64,000 nt of DNA from Bradyrhizobiaceae bacterium PARB1 (GCA_002256345.1 NKIY01000003.1:806001-870000); one strand, 5' to 3'; counted from the first letter of the stretch, positions 15,293 to 28,930 are shown. Numbers and translations are program-made. Notes: generated by a model from the letters alone, not told the origin.

Positions 15293-16075
15293 GTGACGGT
15301 CATCGATTTTACTGCCTTCATCGGCCGTCTTGCCACCGCGTCCGGCGAGACCATCCTGCCCTTCTTCCGGACCTCGCTGAGCATCGACAACAAGAACACG
15401 CGGGATTTCGACCCGGTCACCGAGGCCGACCGCGGCGCCGAGGCGGTGATGCGCCGCCTGATCAAGCAGAGCTTCCCGCAGCATGGCATCGTCGGCGAGG
15501 AATTCGGCATCGAGCGCGAGGACGCCGACTATGTATGGGTGCTCGATCCGATCGACGGCACGAAGTCCTTCATCTCCGGCTTTCCGACCTGGGGCACGCT
15601 GATCGCATTGCTGCACAAGGGCACGCCGGTCTATGGCATGATGCACCAGCCCTATATCGGAGAGCGTTTTTCCGGCGACAACGGCTCGGCGCGCTATCAG
15701 GGCGGCAATGGCAGCACCCGCAAACTGGCGGTGCGCCGTTGCGAGTCACTGGAAAAGGCCGTGCTGTTCACTACCAGCCCGCTGCTGATGAACGAGACCG
15801 ACCGCGCCACTTTCCAGAGCGTCGAAAAACATGTCCGCCTGACGCGTTACGGCGGCGACTGTTACTCCTATTGCATGCTTGCGGCCGGCCATCTGGATCT
15901 CGTCATCGAGACCGAGCTGAAGCCCTATGACATCGCCGCATTGATCCCCATCATCGCCGGCGCCGGCGGCATCGTCACCACCTGGGACGGCAAGCCGGCC
16001 CAGAACGGCGGCAAGATCATCGCCGCCGGCGACGCGCGCGTGCACGAAGCAGCGATGAAGCTGTTGAATTCCTGA
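15293..16075 (+). CDS. hisN: Histidinol-phosphatase, inositol monophosphatase-like
   Basis: A 260-aa Mg-dependent phosphatase of the inositol monophosphatase superfamily. Metal-binding motifs are IVGEEFG (residues about 67-73), VLDPIDGTKSF (about 83-93) and the late ELKPYDIAALIPI. The overall sequence fits HisN, which removes phosphate from histidinol phosphate in histidine biosynthesis and substitutes for the HisB phosphatase in actinobacteria and alphaproteobacteria. I choose GTG 15293, preceded by AAGGA; the open frame reaches back to 14807 but is not coding-like. Inositol-phosphatase activity is the alternative. Confidence 0.85.
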   Translation: MTVIDFTAFIGRLATASGETILPFFRTSLSIDNKNTRDFDPVTEADRGAEAVMRRLIKQSFPQHGIVGEEFGIEREDADYVWVLDPIDGTKSFISGFPTWGTLIALLHKGTPVYGMMHQPYIGERFSGDNGSARYQGGNGSTRKLAVRRCESLEKAVLFTTSPLLMNETDRATFQSVEKHVRLTRYGGDCYSYCMLAAGHLDLVIETELKPYDIAALIPIIAGAGGIVTTWDGKPAQNGGKIIAAGDARVHEAAMKLLNS

Positions 16076-16077
16076 GT

Positions 16078-16971
16078 TCAGCTTCGCGCGGCAGCGCGTA
16101 GATGTTCGACGAGCTGCTGCGCCGGGCGCGACATCGCCTTCAGATCGCGGAAGCAGATCGCCAGCTTGCGATTGGCCCAGGCGTCGCGAATCCGCACCAG
16201 CGTGATCGGCATCGACCGCGCGCAGCGCCGCGCCGCCACTTCCGGCACGATGGCGATGCCGACATGCGCCGCAGCCATCTGGCACATCGCATCGAAATCC
16301 CGCATCTGCGCGCGAAATTTCAGCCGGGCACCCAGCCGGGCGGCATATTTGCCGATGTGATTTTGCAGCGCTGTTGCATTGGTCAGCCCGATGAAATCGC
16401 GATCGACGACCTCGCGGAAATCGATCGACCGGCGCGACGCCAGATCGCTCCGTGGCGCCGTCACCAGCACCAGGCGATCCTCGCTGAAGATAAAGCGGTC
16501 CAACGTCTCCGGCAGCGTGTGCTCGGCCGCAAAGCCGAGATCGGCGCTCCCCGCCGCGATCGCCTGAGCGATATCGGCGCTCTCGCGCTCCTCCGCCTCA
16601 AGGCTCACCTGCGGATGCTCGCGCAGGAACGCAGCCAACGCCTTTGGCAAATGCTCGGACAAGCCGACGGTGTTCGCCAGCAGAACGATGCTCGCTTTGG
16701 TGCCGCTGGCATAAGCCGCCATGTCACCGCGCAAGGCCTCCACATCGTGCAGAACCACGCGGGCATGGCCAAGCAGGGTTTCCCCCGCCGCTGTCAGCGT
16801 TACCCCGCGCCGCCCGCGTTTGAGCAACGCGACACCCACTGCGGCTTCGAGCCCCTGAATGCGCGCGCTTGCCGAGGCGAGCGCAAGATGCGCCGCCGCC
16901 GCTCCGCCCGTAATGCTCCGGGCCTCGGCCACCGCTGCGAACAGCCTGAGATCGACCAGATCGAAATGCAT
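16078..16971 (-). CDS. LysR-family transcriptional regulator
   Basis: A 297-aa regulator. Residues about 5-62 form the winged HTH (LRLFAAVAEARSITGGAAAA, then LALASASARIQGLEAAVGVALLKRGRRGVTLT), followed by a periplasmic-binding-protein-like effector domain. It is divergent from the first TSUP transporter gene with 175 bp between starts, a typical LysR arrangement, so it probably controls that transporter in response to its substrate. Much of the shared spacer is a palindromic repeat element. Confidence 0.88.
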   Translation of the reverse strand: MHFDLVDLRLFAAVAEARSITGGAAAAHLALASASARIQGLEAAVGVALLKRGRRGVTLTAAGETLLGHARVVLHDVEALRGDMAAYASGTKASIVLLANTVGLSEHLPKALAAFLREHPQVSLEAEERESADIAQAIAAGSADLGFAAEHTLPETLDRFIFSEDRLVLVTAPRSDLASRRSIDFREVVDRDFIGLTNATALQNHIGKYAARLGARLKFRAQMRDFDAMCQMAAAHVGIAIVPEVAARRCARSMPITLVRIRDAWANRKLAICFRDLKAMSRPAQQLVEHLRAAARS

Positions 16972-16981
16972 CTCTGTCCTC

Positions 16982-17070
16982 GCAGGATGGGTTGAGCGGA
17001 GCGATACCCATCACTTCTTGCGCCTGACGTGATGGGTGTCGCTCCTGCGCCCCCACTCAACCCATCCTAC
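16982..17070. repeat. Palindromic intergenic repeat, family A
   Basis: GCAGGATGGGTTGAG at the left pairs with CTCAACCCATCCTAC at the right, with inner arms ACCCATCAC and GTGATGGGT. Related elements lie at 17916-18004, 18912-18991 and 22471-22560. All share a TAGG(A/G)TGGG or TAGGGCGG outer arm and a CGAAGCG- or CGGAGCG-like inner arm. Confidence 0.8.
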
Positions 17071-17146
17071 GCATCATACCAGCCTTCGTCATATCCGAAG
17101 GCACTCTCCGTAACCTTCAGATTGTGCCGGTCGCAGGGATCGGTCA

Positions 17147-17911
17147 ATGTGTCGCACCATGATCGACCATATGCTCATCCTCATCGCCTTCGTCTTCGCC
17201 CTGGCCGGCTTCGTCAAAGGCGTCATCGGCCTCGGCCTGCCCACTGTCTCGATGGGGCTGCTCGCCACCACCATGACCCCGGTCCAGGCGCTCACCATCG
17301 TCATCGTACCGGCCATCGTCACCAATATCTGGCAGACTTTCGCCGGCCCCTATCTGCGAGACATTGTCCGTCGGCTGTGGCCGCTGCTGCTCACCACGGC
17401 GATCGCGATCTGGCTTTGCGGGAGCCTGATGACCGGGCCCTACGCCAAATACGGCGCGATCGTGCTTGGTGTATTGCTGGTGGTCTATGCCGTGGTCACG
17501 CTGGTCAAATTCCAGTTCAAGACTGCGCCCAGGGATGAAAAATGGGTCGGCGGCATCGTCGGCGCGATCACCGGCGTCGTTTCGGCCGCCACCGGCGTGC
17601 AGGTCATTCCTTCGATGCCCTTCATGCAGTCGATCGGCATGGAGAAGAACGAACTCGTGCAGGCGCTCGGCCTCTATTTCACCGTCGCCACGGTGGCACA
17701 GGCCTTCAATCTCACCAGTGCCGGCCTTCTCAATGCGGCGACTGCGGTGCCTGGCGTCGTCGCCATGATCACCGCTTTCGCCGGCATGTTTCTCGGTCAG
17801 GCCGTGCGTGACCGCATGGCGCCGGAGCAATTCCGCCGCTGGTTCCTGATCGCGATGCTGCTGCTCGGCATCTATCTCGCCGTCAGCGCGACACTAGCCG
17901 TGATGAAGTGA
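17147..17911 (+). CDS. TSUP/TauE-SafE family transporter (first copy)
   Basis: A 254-aa integral membrane protein with about eight hydrophobic helices and the two-fold TSUP repeat signature (FALAGFVKGVIGLGLPTVSM near the start and a matching ITGVVSAATGVQVIPSMPFM near residue 145). The family exports sulfite, sulfoacetate or other organosulfur anions. Start is ATG 17147, with ATG 17159 as an alternative. It is divergent from the LysR gene and followed by a paralogue. Its last 29 codons are almost identical in DNA to those of the paralogue. Confidence 0.85.
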   Translation: MCRTMIDHMLILIAFVFALAGFVKGVIGLGLPTVSMGLLATTMTPVQALTIVIVPAIVTNIWQTFAGPYLRDIVRRLWPLLLTTAIAIWLCGSLMTGPYAKYGAIVLGVLLVVYAVVTLVKFQFKTAPRDEKWVGGIVGAITGVVSAATGVQVIPSMPFMQSIGMEKNELVQALGLYFTVATVAQAFNLTSAGLLNAATAVPGVVAMITAFAGMFLGQAVRDRMAPEQFRRWFLIAMLLLGIYLAVSATLAVMK

Positions 17912-17915
17912 GGTT

Positions 17916-18004
17916 TGTAGGGTGTGCAAAGGAGCGTGGCGACGTGCCCACCTCCAACTGCTCGGCTGGTGAGGGTGGGCAAGCTACGCTTTGCCCACCC
18001 TACA
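17916..18004. repeat. Palindromic intergenic repeat, family A
   Basis: TGTAGGGTGTGCAAAG at the left pairs imperfectly with CTTTGCCCACCCTACA at the right, with inner arms GTGCCCACC and GGGTGGGC. It separates the two TSUP genes. Confidence 0.75.
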
Positions 18005-18043
18005 GCTCCGAGCTAAGTCATCCAAAATTCATACACCCTTTGA

Positions 18044-18904
18044 TTGAACCGCCTGCAAGTTATGCTGCATAAGCAGCGCATGACCGACACCGTCCCTGGC
18101 ATTACTGATGCAGCCCTCATCTTGACCGCAATGGCATTTACGCTAGCGGGCATCGTCAAGGGGATCACTGGTTTAGGTCTTTTTGGCGCTCCAGTGGCAC
18201 TGCTGACGTCACTGAGCACAACGGCTCCTATACAAACGGCACTTCTGGTCATCGTTGCAGCAAATGGCCCCACGATCTGGCAAGCTCTGCTCGGAGGCCA
18301 TCTCTTCAGCACTCTTCGCAGATTTTGGCCGTTGCTGCTGACGACCGCAGTTGTTAGCTGGCTTTGCAGTGGATTTTGGCTGCTGCCCTATATGAAATGG
18401 GGCGTTGCCGCAGCCGCGTGCCTGATCTTGAGCTATTCCATCGCGAGTTGGCTAGGTGTCAGATACGCGATGGCGCAGAAACATGAAAAATGGGCAGGCG
18501 CATTTGCGGGCTCATTGAGCGGCTTGCTCACCGCCGCAACCGGGCAACCATTGATTCCATCAATACCTTTCATGGAAGCGAGTGGCATCAAAAGGGACCA
18601 ATTGGTACAAGCAATCAACCTCGTACTGATTGTTAGCTCGACTGCCCAGTTTTTTAGTTACGCCGGCAAGGGTATCTGGGCTGCGGCTTCTTTGTCTCCA
18701 GCTACAATCTTTGTCTTTCTGGCACCAAGCTTCATCACGAAGGTTGGATTGTTGACGACTATTTCCACTTTCACAGGCCTGCTCGTCGGGCAAGTGATAC
18801 GCCATAGAATGCAGCCCGAGCAATTCCGCCGCTGGTTCCTGATCGCGATGCTGCTGCTCGGGATTTATCTCGCCGTCAGCGCGACACTCGCCGTAATGAA
18901 ATGA
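18044..18904 (+). CDS. TSUP/TauE-SafE family transporter (second copy)
   Basis: A 286-aa paralogue of the preceding transporter with the same two-fold pattern (FTLAGIVKGITGLGLFGAPV, then LLTAATGQPLIPSIPFM). ATG 18062 or 18080 could be the true start. Most of the gene is diverged and has more A/T-ending codons than the first copy, but 18818-18904 matches 17825-17911 at 82 of 87 bases, and the start of that block is identical. This points to gene conversion or recombination at the 3' end. The function is presumably export of a related sulfur-containing anion. Confidence 0.83.
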   Translation: MNRLQVMLHKQRMTDTVPGITDAALILTAMAFTLAGIVKGITGLGLFGAPVALLTSLSTTAPIQTALLVIVAANGPTIWQALLGGHLFSTLRRFWPLLLTTAVVSWLCSGFWLLPYMKWGVAAAACLILSYSIASWLGVRYAMAQKHEKWAGAFAGSLSGLLTAATGQPLIPSIPFMEASGIKRDQLVQAINLVLIVSSTAQFFSYAGKGIWAAASLSPATIFVFLAPSFITKVGLLTTISTFTGLLVGQVIRHRMQPEQFRRWFLIAMLLLGIYLAVSATLAVMK

Positions 18905-18911
18905 CGATGAG

Positions 18912-18991
18912 GTAGGATGGGTAGAGCGCAGCGAAACCCAACACCCCGCGCACCGAAGATGATGGGTTTCGCTCCGCTCTACCCATCCTAC
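18912..18991. repeat. Palindromic intergenic repeat, family A
   Basis: GTAGGATGGGTAGAGCG (18912-18928) is the exact reverse complement of 18975-18991, with further pairing inside (GCGAAACCCA against TGGGTTTCGC). It lies between convergent TSUP and LysE genes and could act as a bidirectional terminator. Confidence 0.85.
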
Positions 18992-19002
18992 GGCTTCGGC
19001 GT

Positions 19003-19641
19003 TTATCTCGTCTCCAGCAACGCGACGCGAATGCCGAGATAGACAAACACGCCGCCCAGCGCACGGTTGATCCAGACCAGCGCCTTGCCCGACTGACGCA
19101 CCCGCCGCGCTGCACGCGCGGCGAACACCGCAACGAGCAAGCACCAGATGCCGCCCGTGCCGATGAACATCAGGCCGAGCGCCATGAAGGCCAGCGCCTT
19201 GTGCGGCGCATCCGCATCGACGAATTGCGGAAGGAAGGCGAGGAAGAACAGAGCGACCTTCGGATTGAGCGCATTGGTGAGAGCGCCCTGCCAGAATACA
19301 TGGCGCAGCCGGATCGCCGGCTTGTCGATCGACGAGGCCAGCGGATTGTCGGGCGCCTTCCAGCGCAGCATCTGGATGCCGCTGTAGAGGAGATAGGCGG
19401 CGCCGACCCATTTCACGATGGTGAAGGCCGTCGACGACGCTGCCAGCAGCGCGGAAAGACCGATGGCCGCTGCGAAGACATGGACGAGACATCCCGCGCA
19501 GATCCCCAGTGCTGCGGCGACGCCGCCGCGCCAGCCGATCTGCACGCTCCGCCCGATGATATAGGCGGTGTCCGGCCCCGGTGTGATGTTGAGCAGGAGA
19601 CCTGAGAGAACGAACAACCAGATATCGTGAATGCCGAGCAT
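19003..19641 (-). CDS. LysE-family amino-acid exporter
   Basis: A 212-aa membrane protein with about six helices and the family hallmark LLNITPGPDTAYIIGRS near residues 16-32, then GALTNALNPKVALFF near the middle. LysE/RhtB proteins export amino acids or related compounds by exchange with protons. ATG 19641 is preceded on its strand by GAGGAAAG. The substrate cannot be read from sequence. Confidence 0.87.
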   Translation of the reverse strand: MLGIHDIWLFVLSGLLLNITPGPDTAYIIGRSVQIGWRGGVAAALGICAGCLVHVFAAAIGLSALLAASSTAFTIVKWVGAAYLLYSGIQMLRWKAPDNPLASSIDKPAIRLRHVFWQGALTNALNPKVALFFLAFLPQFVDADAPHKALAFMALGLMFIGTGGIWCLLVAVFAARAARRVRQSGKALVWINRALGGVFVYLGIRVALLETR

Positions 19642-19666
19642 GAATTGTCTTTCCTCTCGCTCTATC

Positions 19667-19749
19667 TGTCATCGCCCGGCTTGACCGGGCGATCCAGTAA
19701 CCACCGCCGTTAGTGTCTACTGGATCGCCCGCTTCCGCGGGCGATGACA
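19667..19749. repeat. Palindromic intergenic repeat, family B
   Basis: TGTCATCGCCCG at the left pairs with CGGGCGATGACA at the right; inner arms GATCCAGTA and TACTGGATC flank the centre. A second member lies at 48032-48115 with the same CCGGCTTGACCGGG hairpin and CAGTA/TACTG inner arms. Confidence 0.85.
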
Positions 19750-19758
19750 ACCACACCT

Positions 19759-20706
19759 CTACTTGAACAACGGCGTCCCCGGCACAAAGGCATCGAACGC
19801 CGCCCAGAATTGCTGCCGGTAGCGGTCCTGCTCCTGCAGGATTTCATGCCGCGCGCCGGCGATGACCAGATGCGAGCCCGCTCGCAGATGATAGGCGAAT
19901 TCCTCGATGGCCGGGGTCGACACCACCTGATCGTGGCTCGCGGCCAGCATCAGGATCGGTTGGCGGATATCGACCGGGTATCGCGTCGCTCGAAATCCAT
20001 GCATCGCGCGGATCGCGGTGTCGGCCCAGGCGATGGTCGGCGAGCCGATGCCGAGGGTCGGATCCTCCTGCAGGATCGCGGCATTGCGCGCATAGCGCAC
20101 GGGATCCGTTGTCAGCTTGTTATCCGGAAAGGACGATGTGCCGACCAGTTCGCCATTTCCGCCGGGTATGTAGTTGCCGCCCTGCCCGGTGAACCGCATC
20201 ACGCGCAGCAGCAGCCGCGCCGGCAGCGAGGTCGAACGGCCGGGCAGATCAATCATCGGTGCGGACAGCACCATGCGGTCGAACCAGCGCTTGCCGGCAT
20301 GCGCCACGCGCAGCATCACCGCGCCGCCCATGGAATGCGCCAGCGCGTAGTAAGGCGGTGGGCAGTCCGGCATCACCACCTGCTGCACGAAGGCTTCGAC
20401 ATCGATTTCGAAATCCGAGAAGCTGCGCACATAGCCCTTGCGCGCATCACGCAATTGCCGCGCCGAATGGCCCTGACCGCGCCAGTCAATCATCGCCACC
20501 GCGAAACCGCGGTCGCGCAGATCGCGCACCGTCTCGAAATACTTCTCGATGTATTCGCCGCGTCCGCTGAAGACGCAGACCGTGCCTTTATGGCCCGCCG
20601 GCGGCGCCCAGCGCGCGAAGCGCAGCTCGACGCCGTCTGGCGTCTTGATCGTACCGGACGTGGCGCCTTCGGGGACCGGATTGGCGGGGATCGAGACAAG
20701 CGTCAT
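19759..20706 (-). CDS. Alpha/beta hydrolase, lysophospholipase/monoacylglycerol-lipase type
   Basis: A 315-aa hydrolase. The oxyanion-loop region VCVFSGRGEYIEKYFE (about 43-58) and the nucleophile elbow ALAHSMGG (Ser near residue 123) are clear; a late Asp (AASHDQVVST) and His (IAGARHEIL) complete the triad. The HGxGEY-like loop resembles PldB and monoglyceride lipases. No signal peptide is seen, so it acts in the cytoplasm or on the inner membrane face. The exact lipid substrate is unknown. Confidence 0.85.
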   Translation of the reverse strand: MTLVSIPANPVPEGATSGTIKTPDGVELRFARWAPPAGHKGTVCVFSGRGEYIEKYFETVRDLRDRGFAVAMIDWRGQGHSARQLRDARKGYVRSFSDFEIDVEAFVQQVVMPDCPPPYYALAHSMGGAVMLRVAHAGKRWFDRMVLSAPMIDLPGRSTSLPARLLLRVMRFTGQGGNYIPGGNGELVGTSSFPDNKLTTDPVRYARNAAILQEDPTLGIGSPTIAWADTAIRAMHGFRATRYPVDIRQPILMLAASHDQVVSTPAIEEFAYHLRAGSHLVIAGARHEILQEQDRYRQQFWAAFDAFVPGTPLFK

Positions 20707-20804
20707 GCGGGACCGGCTAGGTGAAAGAGACTGATTTTCAAGGGTCTCTTGGGCCTCGGTGAGATTCTTTCGGCCCCCCTTGCAGGCCGCAACACCCCTC
20801 CCAT

Positions 20805-20923
20805 ATCACCTTCATGCAGGCCTCTCTAGGCTGCATGACACGAAAGCCCGGCCCAATGGCGGGCGGGCGTTAGCAACAGTCGCGGCTCTCATGCCGGCGA
20901 CTAAAGTCGCTCAATGGAGGACT
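20805..20923 (+). promoter_or_regulatory. ROSE-like RNA thermometer in the hsp20 leader
   Basis: The leader can fold into successive hairpins: TCATGCAG...CTGCATGA around 20812-20840, a GC-rich GCCCG...CGGGC pair near 20847-20870, and a final hairpin masking the Shine-Dalgarno. In the last, AGTCGCT (20905-20911) pairs with AGGACT (20918-20923) with one bulged G; UCGCU fits the U(U/C)GCU consensus of ROSE elements, which repress small heat-shock genes in rhizobia at low temperature. AGTCGC can alternatively pair with GCGACT (20897-20902). Confidence 0.65.
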
Positions 20924-20928
20924 ACCCT

Positions 20929-21405
20929 ATGCGTACCTACGATCTGACCCCGTTTTATCGTTCCACCGTCGGCTTCGACCGCCTGTTCAATCTGCTCGAC
21001 CAGAGCACCGGCGACAGCGCGCCAGGCTATCCGCCCTACAATATCGAGCGCACCGGTGAGAACGAGTACCGTATCAGCGTCGCCGTCTCCGGGTTTGCGC
21101 AGAACGAGCTCTCCATCGTCGCGAAGGAAAATACGCTGACGATCAAGGGCGAGAAAGCTGCCAACGAGAACGGCAACAAGTCCGAAGTGCTCTATCGCGG
21201 CATCGCCGCCCGCGCCTTCGAGCGCGCTTTCCAGCTCGCCGACTTCGTGCAGGTGAAGAATGCCTCGCTCGAAAATGGCCTGCTCCATGTGGATCTCGTT
21301 CGCGAGATTCCCGAAGCTGCGAAACCGCGCAGCATTCCGATTTCCACCAGTGCGGTCAGCGCGCCGAAGGTGGTCGACGGCTCGGCCGAGAAAGTCGCCG
21401 CGTAA
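20929..21405 (+). CDS. Small heat-shock protein, Hsp20/IbpA class
   Basis: A 158-aa alpha-crystallin chaperone. The N-terminal arm (FYRSTVGFDRLFNLLDQ) fits class A rhizobial IbpA-like proteins; the crystallin domain runs from about residue 36 (YPPYNIERTGENEYRISVAV) to 130 (GLLHVDLVREIPEAAKPR), and the C-terminal IPI anchor is present (RSIPIST). It binds unfolding proteins and holds them for DnaK and ClpB. I choose ATG 20929, which sits 8 bp after GGAGGA. Control is probably by the ROSE-like leader. A clean terminator follows. Confidence 0.92.
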   Translation: MRTYDLTPFYRSTVGFDRLFNLLDQSTGDSAPGYPPYNIERTGENEYRISVAVSGFAQNELSIVAKENTLTIKGEKAANENGNKSEVLYRGIAARAFERAFQLADFVQVKNASLENGLLHVDLVREIPEAAKPRSIPISTSAVSAPKVVDGSAEKVAA

Positions 21406-21448
21406 AGGGCGACTGTTAAGTGAAGTAAGTGTAGCTGTGTATTGCGAG

Positions 21449-21479
21449 CGCCCCGGAGAAATCCGGGGCGTCTTTTTTG
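21449..21479 (+). terminator. Intrinsic terminator after hsp20
   Basis: CGCCCCGG (21449-21456) pairs perfectly with CCGGGGCG (21463-21470) across a 6-nt loop and is followed by TCTTTTTTG. Confidence 0.9.
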
Positions 21480-21600
21480 TACTCGCAGCTCCGTGATCAT
21501 CTGTGATCGATAAAAACCGGCGGCAAGGTAACGTCCAAGACCCCTGCGTCGAACCTCTGGCAAGACAGCCTCACTGTCTCACCCCATCAGGAGTTCATGC

Positions 21601-22404
21601 ATGACCCCCACCCGGATACTTGCCGCGCTCGCGTTGAGTGCCCTCACCGCTATCTTCACTGCAAGCACTGCGGATGCACAGACTGCTGCGCCCGTGAAGG
21701 CCAAGAATGTCGTCCTGATCCACGGCGCCTGGGCCGATGGTTCGAGCTGGGGCGACGTGATCCCGCTGCTGCAGAAGGCCGGCCTGCATGTCACCGCCGT
21801 GCAAAATCCGCTGTCTTCACTTGCCGACTCTGATGCCGCCGCGAAACGCGCACTGGCGCTGCAGGACGGCCCGACCGTGCTGGTCGGCCATTCCTGGGGC
21901 GGCACCGTGGTCAGCGATGTCGGTACCGATCCCAAGGTTTCGGCCCTCGTCTATATCGCGGCGCGCGCACCTGACGCGGACGAGGACTTCGTTGCACTGT
22001 CCGGCAAATTTCCCACCGGTCCGGTGCGTGCCGGCATCCAGACCCATGACGGCTACACGCTGCTGTCGGAGCCGGCATTCCTGAAGGACTTTGCCAATGG
22101 CGTCGAACCGGCCAAGGCAAAAGTGCTGTTCGCCGAACAGGGCGATACGGCAGCGAGCATCTTTGCCGGCCGTACCACGACGGCGGCGTGGCACGACAAG
22201 CCGTCCTTCTATGCGGTGGCCAAGCAGGACCGCACCATCAATCCCGATCTCGAGCGCTTTCTCGCCAAGCGCATGAACGCCGCCACCATCGAGGTCAACG
22301 GCGGCCATCTCATCATGGTGTCGCATGCCCGCGAAGTCGCGAACCTGGTCCTGCAGGCGGCCGGCGTGACGGCGCCCGCGAACAAAGCGGCGATGAAGAA
22401 GTAA
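21601..22404 (+). CDS. Exported alpha/beta hydrolase (EstC-like)
   Basis: A 267-aa protein with a Sec signal peptide (about residues 1-26, cut after ADAQ or ADA). The mature part begins VVLIHGAWADGSSWGDV (oxyanion loop), with nucleophile motif VGHSWGG (Ser near residue 99) and a late NGGHLIMVSH that carries the catalytic His. This layout fits the EstC/MES-type esterases that act on small esters. AGGAG lies upstream of the ATG. It is presumably periplasmic. The natural substrate is unknown. Confidence 0.85.
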   Translation: MTPTRILAALALSALTAIFTASTADAQTAAPVKAKNVVLIHGAWADGSSWGDVIPLLQKAGLHVTAVQNPLSSLADSDAAAKRALALQDGPTVLVGHSWGGTVVSDVGTDPKVSALVYIAARAPDADEDFVALSGKFPTGPVRAGIQTHDGYTLLSEPAFLKDFANGVEPAKAKVLFAEQGDTAASIFAGRTTTAAWHDKPSFYAVAKQDRTINPDLERFLAKRMNAATIEVNGGHLIMVSHAREVANLVLQAAGVTAPANKAAMKK

Positions 22405-22422
22405 GGAGATCGTCGAAAGCGA

Positions 22423-22460
22423 AACGCCCCGGCGCCGCAAAGCAGGCCGAGGCGTTTTGG
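22423..22460 (+). terminator. Intrinsic terminator after the exported hydrolase
   Basis: AACGCC (22423-22428) pairs with GGCGTT (22451-22456), with inner GGC/GCC pairing, and is followed by TTGG and a nearby ATTTT. The stem is imperfect. Confidence 0.6.
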
Positions 22461-22470
22461 CTATTTTAGC

Positions 22471-22560
22471 TGTAGGGCGGATTAGCGAAGCGTAATCCGC
22501 CGGCCGAGCGTGTGTGGCGAAGAACGGCGGATTACCGGCTTCGCCTCATCCGCCCTACGA
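22471..22560. repeat. Palindromic intergenic repeat, family A (GGCGGATTA subtype)
   Basis: TGTAGGGCGGATTAGCGAAG at the left pairs with CTTCGCCTCATCCGCCCTAC at the right, with inner arms TAATCCGCCG and CGGCGGATTA. It sits between convergent hydrolase and gltD genes. Confidence 0.85.
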
Positions 22561-22562
22561 GC

Positions 22563-24020
22563 TCAACGCGGCAGCGTGGTAGTCCCCATCAGCGCCGTGT
22601 CGATCGCGCGGGCGCAGAGACGGCCTTCGCGGATCGCCCACACAACCAGCGACTGGCCGCGGCGCATGTCGCCCGCCGAATACACCTTCGGCAGCGAGGT
22701 GGCGAAGTCGTTGAGACCGGCCTGGACATTGCCGCGCTGGTCGAGCTCGACGCCGAGGGTCTTCAGCATGCCTTCATGCACGGGATGCACGAAGCCCATG
22801 GCGAGCAGAACGAGGTCGGCCTTGAGCACGAATTCGCTGCCGGGAATCGGCTTGAACTTGTCATCAACGCGGACACAGTTGAGCTGCGTGACCTTGCCGT
22901 CCTTGCCCTCGAAGCTTTGGGTCAGCACGGCGAATTCGCGCTCGGCGCCTTCGGCCTGGCTGGAGGAGGTGCGCATCTTCAGCGGCCAGTTCGGCCAGGT
23001 GAGGCCCTTGTTCTCACGCTCCGGCGGAGCCGGCATGATTTCAAGCTGGGTTACCGACAACGCGCCCTGACGCAGCGAGGTGCCGATGCAGTCCGAGCCG
23101 GTGTCTCCGCCACCGATCACAATCACATGCTTGCCACCGGCCAGGATCTCCTTCACGTCGCCGAGCGGCTCGTTGCCGACACGGCGGTTCTGCTGCGGCA
23201 GGAAATCCATCGCGAAATGGATACCATCGAGCTCGCGGCCCGGAATCGGCAGGTCGCGGCCGTGCTCGGCGCCACCGGTCAGTGCGATGGCGTCATAGGT
23301 CTTGGCGAGTTCGACGGGGTCGACGGCATTCGGAGCCGTGCCGCCCACCGGCGTGTTGTAATGGAAGGTGATGCCTTCGCCGACCATCTGCTCGACGCGG
23401 CGATCGATCACGCCCTTCTCCATCTTGAAGTCGGGAATGCCGTAACGCATCAGGCCGCCGGCCTTGGCGAACTTCTCGTAGACATGCACCTCATGCCCCG
23501 CGCGCGCGAGCTGCTGTGCGCAGGCCATGCCGGCCGGGCCGGCGCCGATCACGGCCACCTTGCGGCCGGTCTTCACGGCAGCGACCTGCGGCTTCAGCCA
23601 GCCATTGTCCCAGGCCTTGTCGACGATGGCGCATTCGATCGTCTTGATGGTGACCGGGTTGTCGTCGATGTTCAGCGTGCAGGACGCTTCGCATGGCGCC
23701 GGACAGATGCGGCCGGTGAATTCCGGGAAGTTGTTGGTCGAATGCAGGTTGCGCGAGGCTTCTTCCCAGTTGCCCTGATAGACGAGATCGTTCCAGTCCG
23801 GGATCTGGTTGTTGACCGGGCAGCCGGGTGTGCCGGGGGCAACCGAGCCGGTGCCGTGGCAATAGGGAATGCCGCAATTCATGCAGCGCGCGGCCTGGTC
23901 GCGCGTGTCTTTCTCCGTCAGCGGAATGACGAATTCATTGTAGTTCTTCAGCCGCTCCGCGACCGGCGCATACTTGCGATCATGACGCTCGATTTCGAGA
24001 AAACCGGTGATCTTGCCCAT
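22563..24020 (-). CDS. gltD: Glutamate synthase [NADPH] small subunit
   Basis: A 485-aa flavoprotein subunit that passes electrons from NADPH via FAD and [4Fe-4S] clusters to the large subunit. N-terminal cysteines CMNCGIPYC (about 46-54) and later CPAPCEASC bind the clusters; GAGPAG (about 157-162) begins the FAD domain and GGGDTGSDC the NADPH domain. It follows gltB in the same direction after 137 bp that contain a palindromic repeat. Together they make glutamate from glutamine and 2-oxoglutarate. Length is normal. Confidence 0.96.
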   Translation of the reverse strand: MGKITGFLEIERHDRKYAPVAERLKNYNEFVIPLTEKDTRDQAARCMNCGIPYCHGTGSVAPGTPGCPVNNQIPDWNDLVYQGNWEEASRNLHSTNNFPEFTGRICPAPCEASCTLNIDDNPVTIKTIECAIVDKAWDNGWLKPQVAAVKTGRKVAVIGAGPAGMACAQQLARAGHEVHVYEKFAKAGGLMRYGIPDFKMEKGVIDRRVEQMVGEGITFHYNTPVGGTAPNAVDPVELAKTYDAIALTGGAEHGRDLPIPGRELDGIHFAMDFLPQQNRRVGNEPLGDVKEILAGGKHVIVIGGGDTGSDCIGTSLRQGALSVTQLEIMPAPPERENKGLTWPNWPLKMRTSSSQAEGAEREFAVLTQSFEGKDGKVTQLNCVRVDDKFKPIPGSEFVLKADLVLLAMGFVHPVHEGMLKTLGVELDQRGNVQAGLNDFATSLPKVYSAGDMRRGQSLVVWAIREGRLCARAIDTALMGTTTLPR

Positions 24021-24055
24021 TAACGTGACGCCTTAAGCGAGAATTTTAACTCGGA

Positions 24056-24150
24056 CCTCATCCTGAGGCGCGCGCAGCGCGTCTCGAAGGATGAGCGCGG
24101 TACCTTCATGGTGCGAGACGGCGCTGCGCGCTTCCTCACCATGAGGGGCC
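24056..24150. repeat. Palindromic intergenic repeat, family C
   Basis: CCTCATCCTGAGG, GTCTCGAAGGATGAG and GTGCGAGACGGCGCTGCGCG, then CCTCACCATGAGG, form paired hairpins. Related sequence occurs at 37190-37337. Here it lies between gltB and gltD, inside the presumed operon, so it is transcribed and may affect gltD expression. Confidence 0.8.
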
Positions 24151-24157
24151 TTGGTGT

Positions 24158-28930
<4,773 letters not shown>

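Noticed and set aside
22512-24023. A 503-aa open frame antisense to gltD
   Set aside because: It covers gltD entirely, has no domain, and begins inside a palindromic repeat.
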